Source: Allomyces macrogynus ATCC 38327
Taxonomy: Eukaryota; Blastocladiomycota; Blastocladiomycetes; Blastocladiales; Blastocladiaceae
DNA: 64,000 nt
Assembly (NCBI GenBank): GCA_000151295.1
Contig: GG745330.1
Span: 776,102-840,101 of the forward strand
Reading direction: 5' to 3'
Shown piece by piece: positions 23,409 to 35,206 of the stretch; positions within the stretch are counted from its first letter, which is position 1; each line of letters begins with the position of its first letter. The notes below the pieces were generated by a model. That model was given only the letters and a program-made list of their open reading frames with translations. It did no database searches and was not told the DNA's origin. The position numbers and the translations under genes are program-made.

Positions 23409-24830
23409 TCACTGCTGCGACGGCAACGCGATCCGGCGCGTCGTGCCCGGTGCGTTATGCCCCGGCGAGGCCGGCCGACCGGGTACCAGAGACGTTGCCG
23501 AGTTGCCCGTGAGGTTCGTCGCCGGCTGTTGCGGCGCGTACTCGGGCTGCCGGTTCTGCACGGCGAGCGTGCCCGTGGGCAAGTAGTAGAGGTCGTGGGA
23601 GGAACTGCCAATCGACGGTGCGCCAGGCCCACCGCGGTACCCGTTCCCGGACCCGGGCGGCGGCACCGTAATCGTCGGGTTATCCATGGGCTGCGGCGGG
23701 GGCTGCGGGCGCGCGCTGCCGTAGGGGTCGTACGACGAGGACGTCGGGAACCCGGTCGGGTCCGTGTTGTACCGCGGGCCCTGGTACGGGCTCGGCGAGG
23801 CGCCGGGCGGTGGGAGGTTGCCAAACGTCTGCATTGGCTGCTGCTGCGGTGTGCCGTAGCCCGACTGCGGCTGGTTCGGCAGAGGCAGGTTCATGGGCGC
23901 TTGCGGCGGCGACATGTACCCGCCCGGGCCCATGCCCATCCCACCACCCTGCTGCTGCGGGCCGGCGAGCGGCCGCGCGCCCGAGTTGTGCATGGCCATT
24001 TGCGGCGGCGGCGGCGTGGCCGGGCGCGGGTTCGACGTGCCGACTTCGACGAGCGTGAGCACGCCGGACCCGTAGTTCGGGTCGTTCGGGTTCGTGTCGG
24101 CCTTGGCCGGGTTGAAGGGAGCGGGCGCGGGCGTGAGCGTGCCGCCCGTCAAGTGCGCAGCGGACCCAAGGCCGGGTTGGAACTGGTGGTTGCCGAGGTT
24201 GCCCGCGGTCGGGCGGAAGACCCGCGAGGACCGGCGGTTCTTGGTCTTGGACCGGATCATGCAGACGGCAGCCGAGATGAGGACAATGGCGGCGCCCACG
24301 CAGCCGAGAATCACGTAAAAAGTTGTCGACTGGAAGAAACCAGCGTTGGCGGCCTTGACGTTATCGGCGTCCTGCTGGTTGTTGACGTTGGTGGGGATGA
24401 GCGTGGCCACGGTCGTGCCGTCAATGACAACGGTCGTCTTGACCATGGTCGTGAACGCGGAAAACGACGTGGTGGTCGTGGCTGTCCGCGTGGCCGAGCT
24501 GTTGGGTGCCGTTGTGGAATTGGGGTCGGTCGTGGCCTGGTTCGAGGTGGTCGTGGTCTTGTCTCTCGACGAGGTCGTGGTCGACGTGGGCGGCGGCTTG
24601 GTTGTGGTCGTTGAGGTTGGCGGCGGCTTGGTGGTCGTGGTCGATGTGGTCGTAGGGGGTGGGTCGGAGGTCTTGGGCGGCGTTGTGGGCTCCTCGGCGG
24701 GCGAGTTGGCGGCAGGCGCCGGGTCAGCAGCGTGCGCGACGAGCACGTAAGGGTTGCCCGCAAGGCTGACGAGGCCGGCGGCGGCGACGAGCGCCCAGCG
24801 TGCGCTCGGGGCACGCATCATTGCCGGCAT
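23409..24830 (-). CDS. Mucin-like single-pass surface protein (possible cell-wall sensor)
   Basis: A single exon encodes 473 residues. Residues 1-35 form a signal peptide with a likely cut after AHA. Residues 36-165 are a Ser/Thr/Pro-rich, mucin-like ectodomain containing a near-perfect 10-residue tandem repeat (TTTTKPPPTS at about 64-83). One membrane helix (about 170-192) is followed by a basic stop-transfer stretch SKTKNRR. The tail of about 270 residues is rich in Pro, Gly, Gln and Asn. This architecture (signal peptide, O-glycosylated stalk, one TM, disordered tail) matches fungal wall or osmosensors such as Mid2, Wsc or Msb2. I see no WSC cysteine domain or other family signature, so sensor function is inference only. 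Confidence 0.75.
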   Translation of the reverse strand: MPAMMRAPSARWALVAAAGLVSLAGNPYVLVAHAADPAPAANSPAEEPTTPPKTSDPPPTTTSTTTTKPPPTSTTTTKPPPTSTTTSSRDKTTTTSNQATTDPNSTTAPNSSATRTATTTTSFSAFTTMVKTTVVIDGTTVATLIPTNVNNQQDADNVKAANAGFFQSTTFYVILGCVGAAIVLISAAVCMIRSKTKNRRSSRVFRPTAGNLGNHQFQPGLGSAAHLTGGTLTPAPAPFNPAKADTNPNDPNYGSGVLTLVEVGTSNPRPATPPPPQMAMHNSGARPLAGPQQQGGGMGMGPGGYMSPPQAPMNLPLPNQPQSGYGTPQQQPMQTFGNLPPPGASPSPYQGPRYNTDPTGFPTSSSYDPYGSARPQPPPQPMDNPTITVPPPGSGNGYRGGPGAPSIGSSSHDLYYLPTGTLAVQNRQPEYAPQQPATNLTGNSATSLVPGRPASPGHNAPGTTRRIALPSQQ

Positions 24831-25291
24831 CGTGGGGGAGGGGGGGGGGGGGGGGGCCGTGGTGCGCTTGGGCCGGACCGAGCCCGACGGCGGCGAGATG
24901 GGTAGCGTCCGAGAGCGGCGGGCGGCGCGGCGGCAGTGCGGGCAGTGCGGCGGGTCGCGGGCGGCGTGCTCGAGGTGGAGAGGGGCGGCAGGGTGTCGAC
25001 GACGGGAGGATGTGGCGGAGACCGGTCCCTCGCGAGGAGAGGACGCAAGCGCCGTCTGCGCCGGGCGCCTGCGCAGCGGACGCTCGGTCGCGGCGGCTTG
25101 GTGCGGCTTGCACCAGCGACAGCCACACGGCGCGCAGCGACCACCGCATCTCCCTGGGCAATGACTTGTCCGCCGTGATCATGTTGGCAGCACATCCACT
25201 GCAATGGAACCACGCCTCTGCCTGTATTCCGCTCCATCCCGCCCAGTCAAGTCTTCTCCACCCCCGCACCAGTCCCCTTCCGCGCGTCAGG
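24831..25291. promoter_or_regulatory. Upstream region of the mucin-like gene, with a G17 tract
   Basis: This 461-bp region runs from the mucin-like start codon to the stop of the DCK1 gene; both are on the minus strand. A run of 17 G (24,840-24,856; C in the transcript sense) lies 10 bases upstream of the ATG, so it is probably in the 5' UTR. The rest is GC-rich with no convincing gene. Confidence 0.5.
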
Positions 25292-28200
25292 TCACGGCTG
25301 CAGCGAATATGTGCTCTTCGACGCCGCCTTGCCCTCGCTCACGCCCGTGCCGCCCACCGCGCGCTGCACTTTGCCGAGGAGCGCACCGGCGCGCCGCCAC
25401 CCGGACGCGCTCACGCTGCCCGACAGCGCGCCGTTTGGCTCGAGGTGCAGCGCCTGCATCGTCTCGGACGTGGGCGACACGGCTTCGTTCCCATCCCCAC
25501 CGGAGATCGCGCTTGTGCTCGCCGTCGGCCGCGTGCGCACTGTGCGACTGCGCTGCACGCTCACGCCGCTCGCCGCGGCACCGCCCGATGCCGTGGTCGC
25601 CAAGCCCGTTGCGCTGCTCGCGCTATTCAGGCTCGCAGCCGACCCGGCAATTGCCGTGGCCATCAGCAGGCTCGGCGTGTTGGCCGACGCGCCGCCATTG
25701 TTGCCGCTCACGCCCGCCATGTTGGTCAGCGACGCGCTGCGCACCGACTGCAGCCGCTCGCGTGGACCCACGGCGCGCGTTGCCGCGTTGCTCAGCCCGC
25801 CGCCGCTGCCACTGCCGCTGCCTGGCGTGCCGCTTGCATTTGAGGCACCATTGCTGACAGAACCCGTCGGGCTCGGTGCTGTCGCACCGTTGGCCGTGCT
25901 GGGCCCACCCGTTGGGCTCGCCGTCGCATTCGACGCGCCTGCGGCACCGGAACCACCACCAACCGAGATACTTGCCGCGGGACTGGTCGACGTCGGCGGT
26001 GCGTCGCCCGGAACCACGATCCCGAGCCGCTCGATTTCCTCGGCAAAGTTCTTCTTGAAGACTACAGCGAGGGTATGATCGAGGTCAGTTGTTGGAATCA
26101 CACTCCGAATCACTTCGATCAAAACAACGTACACGCGACAATCGTATCGTGCAGCGGGCGCATCTGCAGCGGCGCAACGCGCGCGTGAATCGCAATACAC
26201 CGGTCCAAGATGACGACCTGCTCGTCAATCGCCTCTTCGAGCCGCTGCACAAACTGCGCCATGCCCGGATGCTCGTTGCGGAACTCGGACTGGATAAACG
26301 CCTTCTTGTACATGAGCACGCCGCCGTTAACGGGCGCGTCGACGGCGCCGTTGATCGACATGGTCAGCGGGTTGCAGTTGGTCTGCGGCTCCATGAACGC
26401 CTCATACTTCTTTTCGAGCGTGATCAGCTCGCGGTTCTTGGCCGTCATCGTCTGCACCGCGTTCTCGATCGGCGAGTACTCGTTGGTCGTGACCTCGATC
26501 ACCTCCGACCGCCGAAGCAGGTGCGGGAACGTGTCTTCGGTCGTGTAGGTCACCTTCTCGGTCCACAAGTCCAAAAACTCGTTGGTCGACTTGGTCGCGT
26601 TCTTGCGGAACGGCCGCGACACGGAGAACCGGTTCACGTTGTTGAACTGGTAGTAGGACCGAATCGCGTCGGGCACGCGGTCGCCCTTCTGGAAGACCTT
26701 TTGCGTGCGGTCTGGCTCTGGCTGCACGGCCGTGATCTGCAGGTACCGTTCCTCGGCCTGCAAGATTTCGAGTTTCGGTGCCGCGTTCGACTTGAGCAGG
26801 ACCGAGTCCGGGTGCTTCGACTGAATCCGCTCGCAGAACGGCCCAATCTTCTCCCACTCGAGCCCGCGGTAGATGAACTGCTTGTTGCGCAGCGACGCTG
26901 GGAACCCTTTCCCGTAGTACCCGACGCGGAAGTACTCGGAGTAGTACCGCTCCTGCTTGAGGATCGCCAGGTACAGCTTCGACAGCCGCAGCAGCAGCTC
27001 AGACTGCTTTTCGTAGTTGTACATGAACTCGTCGTAAAACCCGAGCAGTTCCTTGCCGACGGCGATGGCCGACTCCCACGCCTTGCCCTCTTCAAAGTAG
27101 ATGATGATCTGGTGCAGCAGCTCCTCCTTGCGCTCGAACTCCTTCTGCGCCGTGTCGAACCCGAGTTCCGGAATCGGATCGAGCAGCCGGTCCGACCACT
27201 GCAACAGGTCGGCGTGCAACTTGAGCGTCCACCCGGCCTCGACGAAATTGTTCGAGTTGAGCTGCTTGATGGCCAGGTGGTGCACGTACTTCAGGTAAAT
27301 GTCGGTGCGCCCAATCGCCTTCATAAACTTGGCCAGCTTGTAGATGCCGTTCCAGTGCTCGTCCTCATACTCGGTGCCCGGCGGCAAGTCGCGCAGCGCC
27401 AAGAGCAGCACCAGGAACCGGTCCATGTTGTGCAAAAACTCGACCGTCAAGGCGCGCAGATGCGGTACAACCGTGCGCGTCACGAGCAGCCGGCACATGG
27501 TGAACACGAAAATGTGCCGGTGCCGGTCCCCACCGCGCATGCGCGCGAGAATCAGCTGGTCGAGATGGTCGGCCGAGAGTGACTCGAGCCGCTTGATCGA
27601 CCGGCAAAAACTGAACTCGCGCTTCATCATGCTGAGCAGCAGGTACGACGCGGCCTGGCACAGCGGCGTGTGCGGCGACATGGTCAGCTCGAGCACGAGC
27701 GGGATCAGCGCCGGGATCATGCGCAGCTGGTACTCGACGACACGCACGCCCGTCGACGTGGTGCCGATCGCCGACCACAACACCTTCATGAGCTGCCCGC
27801 CCTGCGTCAAGAGCGACGGCACTTGCAGCTTGTAGGCACACCGCCACTTTTGCGCGGTCCACAGCTCCTTTTGCAGGTGCGGCGAGTTGAGCATCGTGAG
27901 CACGTTGAAAAAGTAGCACCGCCACAGCTCTTGCGGGAACGTCGGCGCCGCCGGCGGCATAAAGTAGTGCTGCATGAGCAACGCAATCGCGCGGAACACC
28001 TTGAGCGCGATGCGGTGCGCCGTCAGGTTGAGGTTGGCCCAGTTGAGCGAGTAGGCCTCGCCGCGCAAAATCGACCCCATGACGCCAAACAGCTGCGTCA
28101 AAAATTTGATGGTGCCCTCATGCCCGCGCTGGTCGTAGACGGCGACAAAGTACTCGGCCATCTTGGTCTCCGACATGAGACTGAACACGGCGACAAACGT

Positions 28201-31200
28201 GGACGCGATCCTCGCCGTTTCCGGGTCGGTCGGCGTGTCGGCCGCCTTGGCCAACGGGTTCGGGATCGCGGCCGTCAGCCCCACTCCAACCCCAACGAGT
28301 TGCGGGCTCGTCGACGGCGACGTGGTCCGAATCGACGCGCTCGACTGGATCTGCGCCGACTGAATCGCCGACAGCCCATTCACCGACGACGTCGACTCGA
28401 GCTGCGAACTGTGCGCGGACCGGCCATCGACAGGCGCCGACATGGCGTCGCGATACGCCTCGAGCAAGTTGGGCAGCAACTCGGCGAGCCTGAGCACCGT
28501 CTGCGACTCTTCGTGCGCCGGGTCCGACAAACTCTGCAGCCGCGTCAGCAACTCGCCGAGAATATCGACGCACTCGTTGTAGATTTGCGTGCGCAGCGAC
28601 ACGTCCCCGGACCCGGGCTCCCACCAGCCAATGTGCATGCGCAGCCACCCGACAATCGCCTGCGCGAGCGTGTGCCGCGCGTCCGGGTCCGAGTTGAACA
28701 AGTCGCCGCGCATAATCGACAAGATGAACGTGAGCTTCTTGTGCACAATCGACCCGCGCTTCGAGTGCAGCGAGTTGGTGAACGTGATGACAATCTGCAC
28801 AATCTCGGCGTTCGTGAAGAACTTGGGCAGCAGCGGCAAGACTTGCGCGAAATTCTGGAACGCAAACTGCTGCGTTGACGACAGGTGCTCGCCCGGGTCT
28901 GACATGAGCTGGTTGATGCAGTCGAGAAACTTGGACAATTGCTTCTTGTAGTCCATTTCCTCGACGACTAATTCCTGCTGCTGGGCGTCGGTCACCGTCC
29001 CGTCCGCGGGCGACGGCGGCTTGGGCTCGTCCTTTTCGCCGTGGCCCAGCGGCTGGACCGGCCGTGCCATGACGCCACCATTGGCTGCCGGCGGCTTGTA
29101 GGACGCCGAGGCATTCGACGACGTGCGCATCAGCGACTTGCGCTGCAAAATGACGCCGCACTGGATAATGAACCGGAACAGGTGCACAAACACCTTGAAC
29201 GTTTTGTGCAGCTGCCGCGCGGCCTCGGCGTTCTTCGGGTTCTTGCGCACCTCGTCGATCAGGCACGTAATCGCGTACATCAAGTGCGGCGCGACGCGCG
29301 TGTAGGCAAACTCGTGCTCGACGTACTCGAGCAGCGCCGAGCGGAAATGAATATACCGGCGGTCGCGCTCGTGGTAGACCAGCCCGAGCAAGTGCAGCAG
29401 CTGGTCGAACACGAGCCGACTCAGCTCGTGGTTGGCGTTCTTGGGGCTGCACATGATGCCGAGCAGCGCATCGACGACCCACACGACAAACTTGACCGTC
29501 TCTTGCTCGCCAATGAACTTCATGTCCTTGAGCAAACTCGGCAGGTCGTTGTAGTTGGACTCGATGGCCTTTTGCCACCGGAAGACCTTCATGAGCGGCA
29601 CCGACTGCGTGAGCTGCGTCGAGACGAGCTGCGTCGAGACCGTGATCGTGTCCTTGACAGGCACGAGCCGGTTCACGTCGGCCTCGCTCAAGTACACCCA
29701 CTGGTTCTTGCGGTCGTACTTGTAGAGTGTCAGTGTCTGCGCGCCATCGGCTACGACAGCGCCATTCGGCCGGACGAGCGGGAACCAGCCAAACGCGACG
29801 GTGCGGTCCTCTTTTTCCGTAGGCCCGGACAGCGACGAGAGCGTCGATGACGACGAGGTCGGGCGCACAGCCAAATATACATGCGCAAAGTCCATGACCT
29901 TGGGCGGCAAGTCGATGCGAATTGTCTCAGCCCACTTCGGGTTGAGCACGTGGTAGTAGACGACTGTCTCGTGGTAATCGCATCTGCCGAGCCCGGTCCC
30001 GCGAATAATCGACCCGGAAATCGTCTCGCCCGCAGCATTGCGCGCCTGCAGCATCACTTCAAACGACTTGCCGTGCACTTTCTGGAACTCGCCGCCGTCA
30101 AGCGTAATGTAGAGCGAGTTACGCACAAACGTGGCGTTCATCGGGTCGCCAAACCCAATGCGCGACGAGACGGGCACCGACGAGTAGGTGACTTTTTCCG
30201 TGTCGGTAAACGACCGCACGTTGAGCATCAGGCAGTCGCTCCTGAGCGGCTCGTACGCGCCCGACCGCGCCATGAGCTCTTGCGGCAACAACGTGAACGT
30301 CTGCTCGGTCAGGGCCGTGTAGAGCTTGAGCAGGTAACCGCCCGTCGGCTGCGTCTCCTTGCCAGACAGCACGTCGCGCAGCTCCAATATCCCAGCCGCA
30401 ACGGGCCGCCGGTACTTGGTCGGGTCGTTCTCCTTCATCTTGGACGTGCGCACGACGCGGCACACAAGCACAATCTCCTTGCTGATGTCGACGGTCGAAA
30501 AATCGACAAAGACCGTTTTGGTGCCCGGCGTGATCGTGTAGGGGAACGTTGTATTGTCGACCTGCACGACAAAGTCGTCGGTCAAGTACTTTTGGTCCGA
30601 CTTGGAGTAGATGGCGAACCGGTACTCGACGCGGTCGCCCGGGTGCACCACGTCCGGGAACGTGCTCTTGATTTCGAGGTAAATATGGTGCCCAATAATA
30701 TCGGCGTCGACCGAGAGCTTGGCCGAGTAGCTCAAGTTGTTGGCGCGGCGCTCGTCCGACTTGATTTGCCGCTCGAGCTGCGCGTGCTGGTCCTTGATCT
30801 TCATGATCGACATGGACTTGGACGTGACAATCGCGCCCGTCGCCTCGTCGTGCAAGATCTGGTTCAGGTTCTGCGCGCCGTTGCCGAGCGCAATCTTGTG
30901 AATCAGGTCCTTTCGGTGCCGCGCCAGCGCCTCGGGCGACATGGGCGCCAGCAGCTGCCGCCGCGCCTTGAGCAATACCGTCGCGTGTTTCTTGGCAAAC
31001 GCGTAGTTGGTGTAGTTTTGTGCCTGCAAGAACGTGCGCATATTCGCCGACCAGTCGCGCAGTGCGTGTGACGCCTCGTCAATGATCGGCTCGGCGCTGC
31101 CCGCCACCGTGTCGAGCGACGGGTACTCTGGGTCCGGCAGACACATGATCGACTCGAGCGGCTTGCCATCGGTACGGTTGAGCCACAACTTGTCGGGGCT

Positions 31201-32037
31201 CTGGTAATCCGGACCGTCGAGGATCTTGCTCGCGTCCGACGCTAAGTTGTCCATGGACTCGTTGGGCGACTCGGGCGAGTCGAAATCTATGAACTTGTCG
31301 GCCACGACAATCTGGTTACGCGACGGCGACCTGGTCGGGCTGTTGTGCTTGGGCCGCAGCGGCATGAATGGCGCGTCGAGCGTGGGTGGGGAGCTAGTCG
31401 GTGGCGTTGCGGATCCGGGTACCGCCGCCGATCCTGCTGCTCCTGGCGGAGACAGAGACGCCGACGCCGACGATGCTGCACCCGCACCCGTGGAAGACGT
31501 GTCGCTCGCCGCCGTCAAGGTAATCTCGGGGCTTGCGTTCTCGAAAAACGACGACGCGCTGCTGGGGACGCCCTTGGCGCGGGCCGGCTCCGTGCGCAGG
31601 TGCAAGATATTGGCTGGGAAAATGCCGAGCTTGGGCGCCATGGTCGGCAAACCGGCCGGGAACACGTAACCGCGGTACCAGCCCGTGTAGCAGTACTCGA
31701 GCAGCTGCACAACATCGCCAACGTGCACCGCGACCATGGCCGCGATTACGGCCTCGCGCGCGGGGCTCGGCGTGTTCGGGATCGCATCGAGCCTCGGCAA
31801 GCTCGAGCGCGCCGACGGCGAGAGCGGGCTCATGGACGGCTCGTCGGTCACAAGCGCCGGCGAAAATTGGCCCTTGACAATCGCGTAGGACCCGGCAGGC
31901 ACGGCGACCCAGCTGCGCGACGCGGGGTCCGAGTCGCCCGCATCGATCGTGACGGACAGACCCGGTTCGGACTTGCGGAACCGACCGGCGCTCTCTGAGA
32001 GAGGGCTCCGCGGCGGTCTGGAGTCGAAATCTGCCAT
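25292..32037 (-). CDS. DCK1: DOCK-family guanine nucleotide exchange factor (Dck1-like)
   Basis: Exon 1 is 32037-26133 (5905 nt) and exon 2 is 26061-25292, giving 2224 residues. An SH3-like domain (about 50-150, with WYRGYVFP and GIFPANILHL) is followed by a Pro/Ser-rich linker. A C2-like DHR-1 domain (about 615-790; YITLDGGEFQKVHGKSFEVM, then NPKWAETIRIDLP) and a long helical middle come next. The DHR-2 catalytic domain is at about 1570-1985 (YYSEYFRVGYYGKGFP, then FQSEFRNEHPGMAQFV and HARVAPLQMRPLHD). A Ser/Ala-rich tail forms the last 240 residues. DOCK proteins activate Rac/Cdc42-type GTPases, with ELMO/Lmo1 as partner, at the plasma membrane. Yeast Dck1 acts with Lmo1 and Rho5. An upstream in-frame ATG at 32169 is possible; 32037 has the better context. 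Unusually for this window, almost the whole gene is one exon. Confidence 0.93.
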
Positions 32038-32868
32038 GGCGTCGCCGTCGAATGGGCCGCGAGGACCACTACAGATCGACAAACATGCGTCAGCTCGTGC
32101 CGATCCTTTTGGTCGACGCAAAGTGAAGTACCTCGGTGGTGAAGCGCGAGCAACAATGTCACAATACAATACACTCCTCGGCCAGCGAGGGTAGTGCCGA
32201 TTTTTCGATGCCTAACTCACGCCGAAGAAACGGACATCAATCGTCGTATTGCTGGCTGGCTGGAAGGCATGCCGACACGTCCGGGTTGGGCGATTCGCCG
32301 AATCCCGCGGGGAAAGAGGTAATGGAATCTTACCAAAGGCAAGATGCAGAGGAAGAGTCTTGAGCGGGCGTGGAGGGGGCGAGCTTTGGCTGGCTCGCCG
32401 ACGAAAGGAGGGGACGGCAGCAGCCGGTCAGCGGCCCTGCAGTCGGGTGGATCTGCGAGAAGGTAGTCGATGGGGGCAGTCCCAGCTTGTTGCAACAGGT
32501 TGGCGGCAGCGGAGGTCGGTCAGAGGAGACGGTGCAAAAGGTCGACAAGATCGGGCCGCAGCTGGTTCGCCGTTCGAATCAACCAAGATCAAGATCATTT
32601 CGCGCTTCTGCCGTCTGCGAGACGGGAGCGGTTGTCTCCCACCCTCCAGCAGGCGGCAACGGCACCGGTGGGCCTCAGGTGACCCAGTCAACCGCCTGCG
32701 ATCGCACAAACGACCAGCGCGACCACCCACTGCGCCCCTGCACCACCGACTTCCTCAAGGACAAGCAAGGCCCCGACAGGCGAACAACGACGACCCCACC
32801 GTTGCATCGCTACCGCCCGCCCTGCAAGAACAAGCTTCTCGTCGCTGCACGCCTGCCTCGTTCTCACC
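32038..32868. promoter_or_regulatory. Divergent intergenic region DCK1 / NHP2
   Basis: This 831-bp region separates the DCK1 start (minus) from the NHP2 start (plus) and should hold both promoters. Around 32,700-32,868 the plus strand is rich in CCAC/CGAC words, as in a 5' leader. A T-loop-like GTTCGAATC at 32,571 lacks the surrounding stems of a tRNA. No open frame resembles a protein. Confidence 0.45.
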
Positions 32869-33441
32869 ATGGCCAAGGAATCCAAGAAATCGTCGAAGAA
32901 GTCCAAGTCGACTCCCGTCGAGGTTGAGGCCGCGCCCATGGATGTTGATACCCCCGCCACCGCCGCCGCTGGCGTGAAGCGCTTTGTCTCGCCCATTGCC
33001 TCGCCGCTTGCCGACGCGGATCTGACCAAGAAGCTGCTCAAGTCGGTCAAGAAGGCCACCGCGACCAAGGGCACGCGCCGCGGCATGAAGGAGGTCGTCA
33101 AGGCCCTCCGCAAGGGCGAGAAGGGGTGTGTGCTCTTGGCCTCGGCTCACTTTCCGCTCCTCGTTGGGACGCATCGAATTGATGTTACGTTTTCCCCTTG
33201 TAGTGTTGTCATCCTCGCTGCCGACGTGACGCCCATCGACGTCATTTCGCATATCCCCGTCCTGTGTGAGGACAACGACGTGCCGTACGTCTTTGTCCCG
33301 TCCAAGGAGGAGATTGGCGCCGCCGGCTCGACCAAGCGCCCGGCGTCGGTCATCCTGATCTCGGCCAAGGTCGAGGGCGAGGCCAAAGAGTCGCTCGACT
33401 CGGTGCGCAAGGAGATGAAGAAGCTCACCTACGTCAAGTAA
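32869..33441 (+). CDS. NHP2: H/ACA snoRNP protein Nhp2 (L7Ae family)
   Basis: Two exons (32869-33125, 33204-33441) give 164 residues; yeast Nhp2 has 156. A Lys/Ser-rich N-terminus is followed by the L7Ae RNA-binding fold: TKGTRRGMKEVVKALRKGEK, then VVILAADVTPIDVISHIPVL, then VPYVFVPSKEEIGAAG and TKRPASVILI. These are diagnostic for Nhp2 and separate it from Snu13 and ribosomal L7Ae proteins. Nhp2 binds H/ACA guide RNAs in the nucleolus and takes part in rRNA pseudouridylation and telomerase RNA stability. The 78-nt intron contains no stop, so unspliced RNA would insert 26 residues in the RNA-binding domain. The start codon is in a strong context (accATGG). Confidence 0.95.
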   Translation: MAKESKKSSKKSKSTPVEVEAAPMDVDTPATAAAGVKRFVSPIASPLADADLTKKLLKSVKKATATKGTRRGMKEVVKALRKGEKGCVLLASAHFPLLVGTHRIDVTFSPCSVVILAADVTPIDVISHIPVLCEDNDVPYVFVPSKEEIGAAGSTKRPASVILISAKVEGEAKESLDSVRKEMKKLTYVK

Positions 33442-33705
33442 AACCGAACCAAAACCGTCCGTGGTTCCTCTTGGCCATCCCGCGCGCGCGAATGTCGCTC
33501 CCCTCTGGTCGAGAGTAGGATTCGTGTCTATAGTTATTTAATTTTCGTTTTGGACGTGCTCTCCATTGATTTCGACCTGATTTTATGTGTCCATCCATTT
33601 TGTCAGTGTCAGCCAGGCAGATTATCGCGACCATCTCTTCGTCTTTCTTGATCAACACCACGATCACAATCGACCCGCAGCTCTCGACTGACCATAGTGC
33701 TCGCA

Positions 33706-34999
33706 ATGAACCCGCTGCAATCCATTGACATGGACCAAGAAACGGCACAACACCTGTTTAAAAAGGGCGCCAAAGTCGTCATTCTCGGCTTGCCTGAACA
33801 GTCTGAATTTGGTGTCGATTTTGCCTCTTGGGAGACGGGCCCGAGGTTCAAGGGCCTCGAATTTGTCCCGCCCTGTCTGCATTTCATTCATTACCGGTCG
33901 GTATTTCCTCTGCCCACGCGACGTCGAATCCGTCTCGACGCGTTTGGAGAATGCCAAGAGCTGTGATCGCCAACGTCGCGTCCATCTACCTCCTGTCATG
34001 ACGAGCCGGCTCCGCAACGAGGTCGTCGCATCCGCGTCGGCGTCGGCGCCAGATTTCCGCACGGGTTTCTTCCATTGGTTTGCCGAGTCTGAGGTGATTA
34101 TTTGTCCTGCAAAGGCACGACATTGATTCGACGTGACATGGACTGATTACAATGCTGTCCGTAATACGTACTCAGATTCTCGTTTGCGAGTGGGACCCAA
34201 AGAGCGAGGACCTCAATTTCGACTCTGAGCTCGACTCGGGCCAGGTCCAGCGAATCAAACTCAGTACGATCATCGCTTTGTAAATGAGCCTAATTGCGGT
34301 AGTGCTCACCAACTCGCGCTTCCCATAGACATCCGCGAGTTCGACCCCGTTCCTCGGCGACCGAATGGTGCGTGCGCTTTCACCCTTCTCTTTGACAACT
34401 GGGATACGAATCTCAATCAGTTTTCTTGACTTTCTCCACCCGATAGTGGACCTGCTCGGTGAGCTGCAACTCGCGTTCTTGTGCCTGCTCGTTGGCCAGA
34501 ATATTGAGGGCTTTGAGCAATGGAAGAAGCTCATGCACTTGATCTGCCGATCGGTCGAGGCCATTGACCAGATGCCCGAGTTTTTTGTCAAGTTTATGGG
34601 TGTGTTCTGCTTGATCGCAGTCCCCTCGATCGTTTTTGCTCATATCACGAAATCATCGCGCTCGCCCATGTAGGCGTGCTCCGCGACCAACTCGCTGAGT
34701 GCCCCAGCGACTTCTTCGTCGACGTCGTGTCGCAGGACAACTTCTTGATTACGCTGCTACAGGTCCGTGCGACTTTGTCTCTTTGAACGTCGTGATATGC
34801 CCTCTGTTGATCCTGCTCATTTGCTTAGGATTTGGGTGCCAACATCGCCGACTCGTCGGCCATTGCCACCCATCCGCGGTTCGAGCGCGCCGTGAATCGG
34901 CTCCGCAATTTTGTTCAGAAGCGGTTCGAAATCGAGCTCGTGGATCCGTTTGACGACGAGTACCTGGATGAGGACCGGCCAGTCGTCGTTGAATTGTAG
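33706..34999 (+). CDS. AAR2: U5 snRNP assembly factor Aar2 (short form)
   Basis: Seven exons (33706-33896, 34006-34093, 34176-34263, 34329-34367, 34447-34599, 34674-34762, 34829-34999) give 272 residues. The N-terminus has FGVDFASWETGPRFKGLEFV and FIHYR. The middle has FRTGFFHWF and WDPKSEDLNFDSELD. The C-terminal domain begins VDLLGELQLAFLCLLVGQN and ends RFEIELVDPFDDEYLDEDRP, all typical of Aar2. Aar2 holds Prp8 in the cytoplasm and is exchanged for Brr2 when the U5 snRNP matures. The family is usually 350-385 residues. Here the stretch between IREFDP and VDLLGELQ is only about 5 residues instead of about 100, so the central linker and part of the first domain are missing. The acceptor at 34,005 is the least certain junction. 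Confidence 0.85.
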
Positions 35000-35206
35000 G
35001 GCCCGTGAGCCGAGGTACCGCCTCATAGCTTGCAGCGGTCGCCATTATTTTTGATATGGATTGATGTTTGTCCCAGGTTGTACACAACGGTTTTGTCATT
35101 TGTGAAAGGGCAACGCCGGCCGATCACACATGGTCAACAATCTCAACTTGTCCCTCTCGCTCTGGTGCTGCACCAACAACCACTGCCCACCTAAGATCCG
35201 ACCACC

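Noticed and set aside
26089..27582. A 497-codon plus-strand open frame
   Set aside because: It lies antisense to the DHR-2 region of DCK1. The DOCK protein is strongly conserved there, and the plus-strand translation has no recognisable motif.
32560..32590. A tRNA-like T-loop (GTTCGAATC)
   Set aside because: No acceptor, D or anticodon stems could be drawn around it.
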